Shown here: one piece after another, positions 24,448 to 33,052 of the stretch | Numbering within the stretch: position 1 is the stretch's first letter | Layout: each line of letters begins with the position of its first letter | Assembly (NCBI GenBank): GCA_949282265.1 | Contig: CASDOZ010000013.1 | Location: 25,756 to 89,755 of the forward strand | Direction: 5' to 3' | Source of the DNA: an uncultured Bacteroidales bacterium | Lineage (GTDB): Bacteria; Bacteroidota; Bacteroidia; Bacteroidales; Paludibacteraceae | DNA length: 64,000 bases | The notes under the pieces: model-generated | Databases searched by the model: none | Seen by the model: the letters and a program-made list of their open reading frames with translations, nothing else | Told to the model about the DNA's origin: nothing | Program-made: the position numbers and the translations under genes

Positions 24448-25851
24448 CTATCTTCCGAAGTTGAACATGTCGGAATGCGTGTGTTCCCTGTCCATGATTT
24501 CCTGCAGTTCAGCTACCTTGTCCGGATAAGAGGCAGCCAGATCCCGGTCTTCGTGGGGGTCGTCGGCAATGTTGTACAGTTCAAGTGTCGGATTTCCGCT
24601 TTGTATGTTCTGTCGGATCAGTTTCCAGTCTCCGGCTCTGACGGCCTGTCGTCCGCCTTCTTCGTGGAATTCCCAATAGAGGAAGTCATGTTCTTCCTGG
24701 TGCCCTTTTCCGGTCAGTGTCGGCAGGATGGAGATTCCGTCCATAGCTTCATCCCTCCATGTGGCATCTTCGCCGAGCAGTTCCACGAAGGTGGGCATCA
24801 TGTCCCAACCAGCAGCTTGGAGGTGGCTGACAGCTCCTGCTTCAATGGTTCCCGGCCAATAGGCGATGTAGGGCACCCGCATTCCTCCTTCATACAAGGC
24901 GCGTTTCAGGCCGCGCAGCCGTGCTTCCGTGTTGAAAAAGTTCGGGTCTGCCCCGCCTTCCTGATGGGGGCCGTTGTCGCTGGTAAAGATGAACAGTGTT
25001 TTCTCTGCTATTCCCAAACGTTCCAACTCGGCTATTATCTGACCTACGTAGGTGTCGAGGCGCGTAATCATGGCCGCAAACTGGGTTCTCGGGTTCAGTG
25101 CGGTGCCATAGTCGCCGTCATCATACCATGCTTTGGGTTCATGGAACTTGCCTCTGTACATGTCAACAATGCTGTCCTGCGGCTGGCATAGTTCGGCATG
25201 CGGAATGGTATAGGTGAAATAGCCGAAAAAGGCTTTGTCCTTGTTGTCTTCGATGAACTGCATGGCCTGTTGGTGGATGATGTCCTGGGAATAGGCCCCG
25301 TTCTGGTTCACTTTGGTTTTGTTGTCCCACAGGTATTCCGGATAGTAGGAATGTGCCTTGCGCTGGCAGTTGTATCCGTAAAAGACATCGAATCCCATGT
25401 CGTTGGCTTCGCCGCCCGAGCCGGGATAGCCCATGCCCCATTTTCCAAAGCAACCTGTTACATAGCCGCTCTGTTGGAAGAGGTGGCCTATGGTTTCCAC
25501 ATTGGGGTCTAACGGTTCTTGTCCTTCGGGTTGTATTTCCTTGTTTCCCCGGATTTTGGTGTGTCCTGTGTGTTGTCCGGTCATGAGCGATGCCCTTGAT
25601 GGTGCGCTCACGGCGGTGCTGGCATAAAATTGCGTGAAGCTCATGCCGTTTTGGGCGAGCCGGTTCAGGTTCGGGGTTGATATCATTTGCTGGCCGTAGG
25701 CCTCCAGGTCGCTGTAACCCATGTCATCGCACAAAAGGTAAATGACGTTTGGCCGTTCGGTGGTAGCAACAGTTGCGTTGTCTTGTGCCGGGCACATGGT
25801 TGCCGAGAAGGCAAGTCCGCCCGACAGGTATAGAAGTTTATTTGTGTTCAT
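24448..25851 (-). CDS. Arylsulfatase, Ser-type
   Basis: A 467-residue exported sulfatase with signal peptide ending MCPAQ. Metal-binding DD is at 42-43 (LLCDDMGYSD). The formylglycine site is SAPSR at 82-86, with Ser at the position to be converted, so it needs a radical-SAM maturase (anSME), which is not in this window. GKWGMGYPG, FTSDNGPHQEG and GMRVPYIAYWPG complete the family picture. It removes sulfate esters from a glycan. It is the last gene of a leftward group, 13 bp after the GEVED protein gene. The substrate is unknown; the neighbours suggest a sulfated host glycan. Confidence 0.92.
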   Translation of the reverse strand: MNTNKLLYLSGGLAFSATMCPAQDNATVATTERPNVIYLLCDDMGYSDLEAYGQQMISTPNLNRLAQNGMSFTQFYASTAVSAPSRASLMTGQHTGHTKIRGNKEIQPEGQEPLDPNVETIGHLFQQSGYVTGCFGKWGMGYPGSGGEANDMGFDVFYGYNCQRKAHSYYPEYLWDNKTKVNQNGAYSQDIIHQQAMQFIEDNKDKAFFGYFTYTIPHAELCQPQDSIVDMYRGKFHEPKAWYDDGDYGTALNPRTQFAAMITRLDTYVGQIIAELERLGIAEKTLFIFTSDNGPHQEGGADPNFFNTEARLRGLKRALYEGGMRVPYIAYWPGTIEAGAVSHLQAAGWDMMPTFVELLGEDATWRDEAMDGISILPTLTGKGHQEEHDFLYWEFHEEGGRQAVRAGDWKLIRQNIQSGNPTLELYNIADDPHEDRDLAASYPDKVAELQEIMDREHTHSDMFNFGR

Positions 25852-25864
25852 GCTTTTCAATCTG

Positions 25865-27457
25865 TTAGATTTGTGTATCATAGAGTTTGGTTATGTATTG
25901 CCGGCCTTTGGCTGATTCGGCGACGAGTATTACGAAGTTTTCCGGATATTTGATGCTATCTTCAAAATATGTGTCCGTGGTATGGAACATGCCTAACAAT
26001 TGTCCGGTCAGATTCACAACCGTAATTTTATAGTTGTCGTCCAATCCCGTTATTTTCAGTACACCATTGTTTAGGGATGCCTTGAATACGGGTTTTTCGG
26101 ATTTGTTGTAGTCCGTTGTCTGTTCGTTCAGTTTTACCTTGTAAAAATACCATCCGGAGCCCGTGCCAATGCCGGCGTTGTAAAGCACCAGTTTCCAGGT
26201 GCCGTCCTGTGCGTTCAGCAGGTAGCCATCGTTGCCATTGTATTTGATGGAATAGCTTCCGTTGGTGTGTCCGCTCGGTGCGATGGCAAAGTCACTACCC
26301 GTTGTCGTGGCTTCAAAGGCGGCGGTTTCCAAAATCTGCTGTCCGTGTATCCGCAGGCCGGAGCCTTTGTTTACGATTTGCACCCTGTTGTTGCCCGTGT
26401 CTTCCAGACGCCACAGGAACTTGTCGGTTGTGTCGGCCGGTTTTTCAACCCGCAGGCTGGTTGAATATGTCGTGTTTGTATTTGTGTCGTATGCGATGTA
26501 TCTTTCTTTTCTGTTTTCATCCGTATGTGCATTCATAATCTGATACCAGATCGGATTGTCGGCCGTGCTTGTTTCCGGTTCTGCCATTTGTGGCGTTTCC
26601 GCTTCAAAAATGGCAATGAGGTTTACGCTTTCGGTTACGTTGAATGTGTATTCGGATGCGGTACTGATGATTTGACCGTTCTGTTGCCATCCGTTGAAGG
26701 TTACGGCATATTCGTAATGGGTATTGACGGTGGCCTTGACGGTTACGTTTGTTCCTTTGTCATATCTTCCGGCCTCGTTCGGAGGAGTGGTTATGCTGGC
26801 TGTGCCGAGTTGCGTGTTGTTGGCGGATACGCTGATGAAGCAGTCGTTGCGCGGTTCTCCATCCATGACGAAGATGACAAAGTCATATACGATGCCACCG
26901 CTTACACTGGCATCGGCCGATGTGCCTGCGGTTTGTTCCAAACGTACCCTGACGCGTGTTTTTCCCGGTTCTGCCGTGGCAGGGACGGACAATGTGTGCC
27001 GGGTGGTTTTGTTTTGTGCATCAACCTCAGTCCGGGCATTGGCCGGTTCGAATTCACCGTTTCTGTCCCAGTCAGTATACAGGGCAATGGATTGTCCTGT
27101 CGGGTCGGTGTTCTGCGTGATGCACAATGTGAAGGTGTTGTCGCGGTTCACAAGGCTTGTTTCTTTTGAAACGATGACAAAATGTCTGCTTGGCGAGCTG
27201 TCGCGTGAGTAGTTGAGCGGGTACAGGACACCGTCGCCGGTTGTAGTGGCGGCTGTGATGAAAAAGTTGCCTGCATTGCCGCCCGGCATTTGGTATATTA
27301 TGTTTTTGGTGTTGAGGCGGCCAAGCCTTATCATGGTTTCAAACGGATTTTCGGAAATGTAGCTGCCGATGTCATCAGAACTTTGCGCTACTCCGGGCAT
27401 TATCGGAATTATTGACAGAATAATCCCGGCCAATAGTTTCAGTGTGGATTTATTCAT
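25865..27457 (-). CDS. Secreted GEVED-domain protein with lectin-like module
   Basis: A 530-residue secreted protein. Signal peptide about 1-25 (MPGVAQS). A GEVED domain follows (about 100-210: LYTDWDRNGEFEPA, then VRVRLEQTAG and YDFVIFVMDGE), and a bacterial repeat-like domain (VTVKATVNTHYEYAVTFNGW to NLIAIFEAE). From about residue 300 there is a module beginning TSTADNPIWY and containing KFLWRLEDTGNNRVQIVNKG, shared with the next gene upstream. The end (ITVVNLTGQLLG to ITKLYDTQI) is a type IX secretion-like tail. ATG 27457 lies only 19 bp after a strong hairpin (27476-27516). Its place before a sulfatase suggests glycan binding. Confidence 0.75.
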   Translation of the reverse strand: MNKSTLKLLAGIILSIIPIMPGVAQSSDDIGSYISENPFETMIRLGRLNTKNIIYQMPGGNAGNFFITAATTTGDGVLYPLNYSRDSSPSRHFVIVSKETSLVNRDNTFTLCITQNTDPTGQSIALYTDWDRNGEFEPANARTEVDAQNKTTRHTLSVPATAEPGKTRVRVRLEQTAGTSADASVSGGIVYDFVIFVMDGEPRNDCFISVSANNTQLGTASITTPPNEAGRYDKGTNVTVKATVNTHYEYAVTFNGWQQNGQIISTASEYTFNVTESVNLIAIFEAETPQMAEPETSTADNPIWYQIMNAHTDENRKERYIAYDTNTNTTYSTSLRVEKPADTTDKFLWRLEDTGNNRVQIVNKGSGLRIHGQQILETAAFEATTTGSDFAIAPSGHTNGSYSIKYNGNDGYLLNAQDGTWKLVLYNAGIGTGSGWYFYKVKLNEQTTDYNKSEKPVFKASLNNGVLKITGLDDNYKITVVNLTGQLLGMFHTTDTYFEDSIKYPENFVILVAESAKGRQYITKLYDTQI

Positions 27458-27475
27458 GGTAATAAAAACAATAAA

Positions 27476-27516
27476 TTCCACAAGAAGCACAGACAAATTG
27501 TGTGCTTCTTGTGGAA
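27476..27516 (-). terminator. Intercistronic hairpin, terminator or processing site
   Basis: A perfect 16-bp stem, TTCCACAAGAAGCACA (27476-27491) and TGTGCTTCTTGTGGAA (27501-27516), follows the gene at 27533-28363 and ends 18 bp before the next ATG (27457). There is little room for a promoter in between, so it may attenuate or stabilise transcripts rather than stop them fully. Confidence 0.7.
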
Positions 27517-27532
27517 CAAAAATGGGTTTTTC

Positions 27533-28363
27533 TTATTTTGTGAATTTCAACGGTTTTCCGTTTATGTTGGCAATGTAGATGCCTGTAGGCAAGGAGGCTA
27601 TGGAAAGCTGGTTCGTATTCTGGGCTTCCAGCCTTGTTTTGCCTGTTATGTCGTAGATGACAATATGTGCAGGTTGTCCGCAGAAAATAGTCTGGGCTGC
27701 GGCATTGTAGTAGAAGCTTGTTGTAGCGGTTTCCCGTATGGCTGTCGGCACTTCTTCTTCTTTGGGGGCTTCATAGAAGAACCAGCCGGATGCCTGATGG
27801 ACTCCCGCTTCATATATGGTAATTCCATAAGAAGGTATATTTGCGCCGGGCATGGCATTCAGATAAGCCGCTGAACCCCCTGAATAGTCAACATAATCAA
27901 AACAGTATTGCTTGTCGGCACAATCGCTTTGTCCGGTAGCCGAGCTTAATTTCATTTCCCATTTGGAACCGCTTTCGGTCATGGTCAGTCCCGTGTTGTT
28001 GGTAGCGTTTGCTGTGCCGGGCACAGTGATTTGGAGTCCGTTTGCTGCATTCACAAACACGATATATCCGTCGTTGTCGGTATCATCCAAGCGCCATCTG
28101 TACGCGTCAGTAATTTGATCGTCGGCCATTCCGTCATTAAACTTTTCTGTCACGGCGTTGGTGCCGTCCCATTTCAAAAATCTGTTCTGACGGTCCGAAT
28201 CGCTGAGGTGGGATGACATCATGATGTACCATACGGGCTCATCTGCGGTACTGGTTTGGGGGGCTACAACCTGATTTGCATTTGGTGGCGTGACGGCGGC
28301 TGTCGCAGAAACGATACCTAAACAGAATGTCAACGCATAAGTTGAAATAATTTTTTTCTTCAT
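27533..28363 (-). CDS. Secreted lectin-like protein with type IX secretion tail
   Basis: A 276-residue protein with signal peptide (ends SATAAV, about residue 23). One module of about 165 residues begins TSTADEPVWYIMMSSHLSD and contains YRWRLDDTDNDGYIVFVNAANG, LTMTESGSKWEMKL and HQASGWFFYEAP. It resembles the second half of the protein at 25865-27457 and looks like a beta-trefoil-type carbohydrate-binding fold, but I cannot name a family. The last 75 residues (IFCGQPAHIVIYDITGK, SLPTGIYIANINGKPLKF) are a type IX sorting domain almost parallel to that of the protein at 28728-30419. A likely -7 element TATATTTG is at 28428-28435 (minus strand). Confidence 0.75.
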   Translation of the reverse strand: MKKKIISTYALTFCLGIVSATAAVTPPNANQVVAPQTSTADEPVWYIMMSSHLSDSDRQNRFLKWDGTNAVTEKFNDGMADDQITDAYRWRLDDTDNDGYIVFVNAANGLQITVPGTANATNNTGLTMTESGSKWEMKLSSATGQSDCADKQYCFDYVDYSGGSAAYLNAMPGANIPSYGITIYEAGVHQASGWFFYEAPKEEEVPTAIRETATTSFYYNAAAQTIFCGQPAHIVIYDITGKTRLEAQNTNQLSIASLPTGIYIANINGKPLKFTK

Positions 28364-28727
28364 AATCATAAAAAATTAATTGTTAGACATGAGTAATAAT
28401 TGTAAGGTAAAAAATAAGATTCGACTGCAAATATATCCAAAAATTGGAATATCAGAACGTGGTTTGTTGGGATTTGTTGTTGCTTTAATTGTTTTTTTTT
28501 TTTTTGTATTTGTTTAATAAACAAATTTATTTGAGTTTGAATGATTTCTTGTCGTGAACTTAAAAAAAACAGACTATTGGAAATGTAATGCGTTTTTTGT
28601 CGTTTGTTTGTGTGCTATTGGGATGGATATTGGCGTTGCGAGTTTTGTTGATATGGTTGCGTGTCTCATAATGAAAATTCCGCAGGAAACGCTGGCTTCC
28701 TGCGGAAATAAACAATACTGGTCTATT
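28364..28727. other. Intergenic stretch with promoter, T-tract and terminator
   Basis: It contains TATATTTG at 28428-28435 (leftward -7 element of the lectin-like gene), a run of 13 T's at 28493-28505, and a hairpin terminator at 28678-28707 for the upstream gene. I see no gene. Confidence 0.6.
28678..28707 (-). terminator. Hairpin terminator of the GEVED gene at 28728-30419
   Basis: An 11-bp perfect stem TTCCGCAGGAA (28678-28688) and TTCCTGCGGAA (28697-28707), followed leftward by T's. Confidence 0.85.
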
Positions 28728-30419
28728 TTATTTCACGAACTTGAACGGCTGGCCGTTTACGTTGGCAATATATACGCCTTGATTCAATGTGGCAACGGAC
28801 AGTTGCGATACGTTATCGCCGTTCAGCAACATCTTGCCTGCCATGTCGTAAATGCAGATGCGTGCAGGTTGTCCGCAGACAATGCTTTCAGTTGTGGCAC
28901 TATAATATGCCTGCAATTTAGTAGCTGTTTGTAGTGCAGTCGTAGAGGCCTTTTCTATGGTAATAGCGAAATCATAGCTTACGCCGTTCCGGCAGGTGCC
29001 TTGGCCACCACTGAAGAAAGTTGCCGCATCTAATGTGCCGGAAGCAGGTTCAGCATATACAACACGCATGCGATATGTGCCTGGCGTAACTGTGTTTGGT
29101 ATGGAAAATTCGCGTGTCCAGCCATTTGTAGCGTTCCCGTTTTCATCTCCGAAATTGTTGTTGTTTGCCGGCGTACCTACACTGGCATAAATTTCGCCTT
29201 CATCTTCAAAGTCTTTGTCGCCGTTCCAGTCAATATAGCAAGCCTGCTGTGTCCAAACCAATTCGGATGCTTTGCTTTGGCCGACGATTGTTATATTTTC
29301 GGTCCATGGCTTGAATGTCATGCTGAATACTCCTGTTCCTTGTTCTATTGTAACCGGAGTTTCGGTCTTGTCAATCAGGGCACCTTCAGTAACCGTGCCA
29401 CTTGTCCATTCCGTATATGGCAAATCTTGTTGTGTGGTTGCACTAAAGATGGTTTGTTGTTCGTTATTTACAGTAGCCACAACTTCTCTCAGGTATCTGT
29501 TTTGCTGATTGGCTGTGGTATAGGTACGGTACATAATCGGATAGGTTTTTTCTGCAAACATGGCATACAAGGTAATGCCTGCAAGGCCGTTATAGACATA
29601 AGTGGCAGACGTGCTGATAACCTCATTGTCTATATTACGCCAATCAATGAACATGTAACCTTCTTTAGGAGTGGCGATGACGGTAACCTCCAATTCACTG
29701 GTGGTTATGCTTTGTTCTGTTGTACCTACAATGGCAACGGTGCCCATTTCCGGAGCCGAGCTCTCTACGGTAATGGTACGTTCTGGTATGGTATTGTTTT
29801 CGATTGCCAGGGCAAAGTCGCGAACCATGGCATCCTTTTTCTGGTCAATTGTTGTGCTGCTCCAGTTTTCCCAATTTGCTTCATCAAGTAAACTTCCACT
29901 GTCGTCAAGCGTTCTGTACCAGCCGATAAGAATCCTTATGCGAGTGTTTTCGGTAATGGTAGCGTCTTCAGGAACAGTAATGGTATGGGTGCGTGAAGCG
30001 CTACTTCCCTCGGCGGTGCCATTATTGAAAGCTCTTTCTGTTGAAGGCAGGATACCGATTTTTTCCGTTGTTTCATCAAAGCTGCCATCTGCATTCCAGT
30101 CAATATAGACCATTGTGTACATCCAGTTCAGATTTCCATTGATGGTAATGTTGAATGTTTCGCCTCTAAGGACAGTAATTTTGTTTTCTTCTGTAGCCAA
30201 TTCATCGCTGAAGATGGTGTACGAACTTTGGTTGCTCGTATCGAAGTTGACATTAACTGTTTTTGTTTCATCAGTTGCTGTCTGGAATACGGTGTTGGTC
30301 CAACTGCGCCCGTTAGCCTCACTGTTTCCGTTGCCGAAATTTTGTGCATACTTGTCTTGTGCAAAAACGAATGTGCTTGACAGCAATGTCATGCAAAGAA
30401 AAAATAAGTGTTTTTTCAT
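28728..30419 (-). CDS. Secreted protein with two GEVED domains and type IX secretion tail
   Basis: A 563-residue secreted protein with signal peptide (1-20, ends FVFAQ). The first GEVED domain is at about 60-205 (MVYIDWNADGSFDETTEK, RIRILIGWYR, AMVRDFALAIE) and a second at about 355-485 (CYIDWNGDKDFEDEGE, TYRMRVVYAEP, GVSYDFAITIE). Between them lies a repeat-like stretch (VTVIATPKEGYMFIDWRN) and a short copy of the motif PIMYRTYTTANQQNRYL. The last 75 residues are a sorting domain (IVCGQPARICIYDMAGK, ATLNQGVYIANVNGQPF). GEVED domains occur in secreted, often glycan-related or peptidase proteins; the exact role is unknown. It is transcribed alone, closed by the hairpin at 28678-28707. Confidence 0.8.
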   Translation of the reverse strand: MKKHLFFLCMTLLSSTFVFAQDKYAQNFGNGNSEANGRSWTNTVFQTATDETKTVNVNFDTSNQSSYTIFSDELATEENKITVLRGETFNITINGNLNWMYTMVYIDWNADGSFDETTEKIGILPSTERAFNNGTAEGSSASRTHTITVPEDATITENTRIRILIGWYRTLDDSGSLLDEANWENWSSTTIDQKKDAMVRDFALAIENNTIPERTITVESSAPEMGTVAIVGTTEQSITTSELEVTVIATPKEGYMFIDWRNIDNEVISTSATYVYNGLAGITLYAMFAEKTYPIMYRTYTTANQQNRYLREVVATVNNEQQTIFSATTQQDLPYTEWTSGTVTEGALIDKTETPVTIEQGTGVFSMTFKPWTENITIVGQSKASELVWTQQACYIDWNGDKDFEDEGEIYASVGTPANNNNFGDENGNATNGWTREFSIPNTVTPGTYRMRVVYAEPASGTLDAATFFSGGQGTCRNGVSYDFAITIEKASTTALQTATKLQAYYSATTESIVCGQPARICIYDMAGKMLLNGDNVSQLSVATLNQGVYIANVNGQPFKFVK

Positions 30420-30675
30420 ACTCTAAGTGTTTTACTGATAATAAATTAAGTGAATGAAAGAATTTTATATAAACCAATTTGGTTTTGTTCCGATTTTTAA
30501 AATATATACAACCCATTCTGTATAAAGACCCCATTCGGGGTAAAAACAGAAGTCGCAGAAATATTTTTTATCATTCTTTTGCTATTTAAAATATAATATA
30601 AACAAAGGGTTTGCGCGCGGTTTTTGGAAAAAACTTTTGGGAAACCGTAATCGGCAAAATCCTGTGTGTATATGT

Positions 30676-32241
30676 TTATTTTCCGCTTTGGTCAGGATTT
30701 TTTTCGAGATAAAAATTAATCCGTTCGCCCCAAGACTTGTCTTCCAGAGGGAAAACATGGTGCTGTTCGGCCCAGTTAATCCATTTTGCTTCCAGTTCTT
30801 CCGCCTTTTCGGGCATTTCTTTTGCCAAGTCGTTGGTTTCAAACGGGTCTGTGGCAAGGTCTATCAGTTCCCAGTGCAGGTTCCTGTTTTCCCGCACGAG
30901 TTTCCAGTTCCCCTCAATAATGGCACATGAACCTTGGTGTTCAAAAAAAAGCGTGCGGGGTTCGGTCTGTTTGTTTGCGATAGCTGGCAACAGGTTCATT
31001 CCGGGCAAATCGGAGTGTCTGTAGTTCTCCGGATATGGAACGTTGCCCAATGCCATGCATGTGGGCAATATGTCAATGATATGTGCCGGTTGTCGGCAAA
31101 TCTGGCCTTTGGCCTTGTTTTTCTTGCTGTTGCCGTATGCCAGAATGAGCGGCGAGCTTGTCCCCCCTTGGAAGCACCATTGTTTGTAGCTTCTGTATGG
31201 GGTGTTTGATAGGTCGGCCATCAGCCGCCCAAGGAATCCGGCTTCTTCGCTGGCCCCGTTGTCGCTCATGAATAAAAACACGGTGTTGTCCAACATGCCT
31301 TTTGCTTCGAGTGCTTCCACAATGTGTCCTATTCCGGCATCCATGATTTCAATCATGGCGGCGTATGTGGCCATGTTCCTGGTCCATTGTTCCTGCTGTT
31401 CCGCCGTGAGTTCTTCCCAGGCCGGCCGTTTCCCGTTGAATTCCTTGTCGTGCACGGGCAGTTCCATATCCGCGGGTACGAGCCCGGTTGCTTTTTGTCT
31501 TTCAAACCGTTGCCGGCGCAATACATCATATCCGGCTTTATACCTGTCTATGCATTTCTGGATGGCATGTTCTGGTGCTTGCAGCGGCAAATGCGGCGCG
31601 TAATGTGCTACATACAGGAACATGGGGTTGTCCGGGTCGTGCTGTTTTATGAAGCTGGCCGCCGAATCGTTAATGGCATTTGTGTAATAATAATCGTCCG
31701 GCAGTTCTGTCACCCGTTCAAGGTTGTTGTATATGGGAGATGGTTTGTAGTAGTTTCCTCCTCCTGTCAGGCAACCGTAATATCTGTCAAAGCCCCTTTG
31801 CACGGGATATGTGCCGTTGGGGGCGTTGTATGCCCCTTTGGTTGTCAGATGCCATTTGCCAGCCATGTACGTGGAGTATCCACCTGTTTTCAGTATTTCT
31901 GCAATGGTGGGATATTCTTTGTTCAATTGTCCCCTGTATCCGGGGCGGTGTTCATCGACATCGGCCATCCACCCCATTCCGACTTCATGCTGGTATCTTC
32001 CCGTGACCAACGAAGCCCGGCTCGGGCAACTCCTGCCCGTGTTTTTGAACTGGCTGAAACGCACGCCGTTTTCTGCCAGCTGGTCGATGTTTGGGGTCTG
32101 TATCTCGCTTCCGTAACAACCCAAATCGGAGAAGCCCATGTCATCGCATAGGATGAGCACGATGTTGGGGGATTCCTGGGCGGTTAAGGCATATTGGGCG
32201 GCTGTCCCTAAAAATAGAGGTACTAACAGTTTTTTGTCCAT
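30676..32241 (-). CDS. Arylsulfatase, Cys-type
   Basis: A 521-residue exported sulfatase with signal peptide ending ALTAQ. DD is at 33-34 (LCDDMGFSDL) and the formylglycine site is C72 in SCPSR (71-75). GKWHLTTKGAY, FLYVAHYAPHLPLQAP, FLFMSDNGASEEAG and a C-terminal GNWKLVRENRNLHWEL complete it. Layout suggests S1_4-type arylsulfatase. Unlike the sulfatase at 24448-25851, it has Cys rather than Ser as the converted residue. ATG 32241 is chosen over a long upstream extension with no family likeness. TACTTTTG (32280-32287, minus strand) is its likely -7 element, so it is transcribed separately. Confidence 0.93.
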   Translation of the reverse strand: MDKKLLVPLFLGTAAQYALTAQESPNIVLILCDDMGFSDLGCYGSEIQTPNIDQLAENGVRFSQFKNTGRSCPSRASLVTGRYQHEVGMGWMADVDEHRPGYRGQLNKEYPTIAEILKTGGYSTYMAGKWHLTTKGAYNAPNGTYPVQRGFDRYYGCLTGGGNYYKPSPIYNNLERVTELPDDYYYTNAINDSAASFIKQHDPDNPMFLYVAHYAPHLPLQAPEHAIQKCIDRYKAGYDVLRRQRFERQKATGLVPADMELPVHDKEFNGKRPAWEELTAEQQEQWTRNMATYAAMIEIMDAGIGHIVEALEAKGMLDNTVFLFMSDNGASEEAGFLGRLMADLSNTPYRSYKQWCFQGGTSSPLILAYGNSKKNKAKGQICRQPAHIIDILPTCMALGNVPYPENYRHSDLPGMNLLPAIANKQTEPRTLFFEHQGSCAIIEGNWKLVRENRNLHWELIDLATDPFETNDLAKEMPEKAEELEAKWINWAEQHHVFPLEDKSWGERINFYLEKNPDQSGK

Positions 32242-32279
32242 AATGTTTTTACCTTGTTTTATGTGATTTGTGTAAAGCG

Positions 32280-32287
32280 CAAAAGTA
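32280..32287 (-). promoter_or_regulatory. -7 promoter element of the Cys-type sulfatase gene
   Basis: CAAAAGTA on the plus strand reads TACTTTTG leftward, 38 bp before the ATG. Confidence 0.4.
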
Positions 32288-32429
32288 GGAAATAAATTTA
32301 TATTGTGGTTATGGGCGGTCGCGAATAACGTTTTTTTTGTAAAATTGGCTGTTTCCTGTTGCTGGCTGTGGATAAAATAGTCCGGCAAGTGTTTTGTGTC
32401 TCCTTCCGGTGTTTCTTGTTTGTCGCTGT

Positions 32430-32461
32430 TTTGTTTGGTAACGGGAAAAACCGTATCTTTG
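32430..32461 (+). promoter_or_regulatory. Promoter of the putative metal operon
   Basis: TTTG (32430-32433), 20 bp, TATCTTTG (32454-32461). The -7 element ends 7 bp before ATG 32469, so either the mRNA is almost leaderless or translation starts at ATG 32496. Confidence 0.6.
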
Positions 32462-32468
32462 CCGCGCA

Positions 32469-32936
32469 ATGAAAAGGCAATGGCAGACATATTTTATGGC
32501 TTCTGTGCTGGCGGTTTATTTTCTGTTTGCCGGCATGGGCTGGAATTTGGTCCGTTTTTGTTGCACGGCGTGCGAACACGCCGGCATAGAGCAGGTTGCT
32601 GCCCGTTCGTGTGGCGCAATCCATCATCATTCCGGGCCGGAAGCGTTGCCGTCAGGGGGTTGCCGCGATTTTGCTTGCTCTGACTTGCAGCATCATACGG
32701 AAGAGTGTTGCCATTTGTTGCGTTTGGTTCTGGATAATACGGTTTTGCAACAGAAACAGAATGTGCCGCCGGTGGCCGAGTTTGTGGTAGCAGCCGATGC
32801 GCTGACGCCCGATTCGTTCTGCAATCCGTTTGCATTTCTTGCGCAGGACATGCCTGCATGCGCATTTCCGGAATCTATATTTTTCTGTCCACCGGGAAAA
32901 GACCTGCTCCCGCGTATTTGCATCTGGATCATTTGA
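32469..32936 (+). CDS. Cys/His-rich membrane-anchored protein
   Basis: A 155-residue protein with one N-terminal hydrophobic segment (about 8-27), a signal anchor or uncleaved signal. The rest is unusually rich in Cys and His: FCCTACEHAG, RSCGAIHHHSG, GCRDFACSDLQHHTEECCH. Clusters like these bind soft metals. I know of similar small proteins encoded just before metal-type TonB receptors in Bacteroidota but cannot name a family. It is the first gene of a rightward group (receptor, PCMD, barrel, HMA protein). An alternative start at 32496 (MASVLAVYFLF) would suit the promoter position better. A role in metal sensing or delivery is inference. Confidence 0.7.
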   Translation: MKRQWQTYFMASVLAVYFLFAGMGWNLVRFCCTACEHAGIEQVAARSCGAIHHHSGPEALPSGGCRDFACSDLQHHTEECCHLLRLVLDNTVLQQKQNVPPVAEFVVAADALTPDSFCNPFAFLAQDMPACAFPESIFFCPPGKDLLPRICIWII

Positions 32937-33052
32937 CAGGTTTGTTTTTTGTCGCCATGGTGTTTGTTCCTGGCGTTTTCCTGTGGCTTTCCTGAAAAAG
33001 GAATGCCGTGCTATTTTGCTTTTTACAAACCCAAAAACCTGTTATTGAAACA

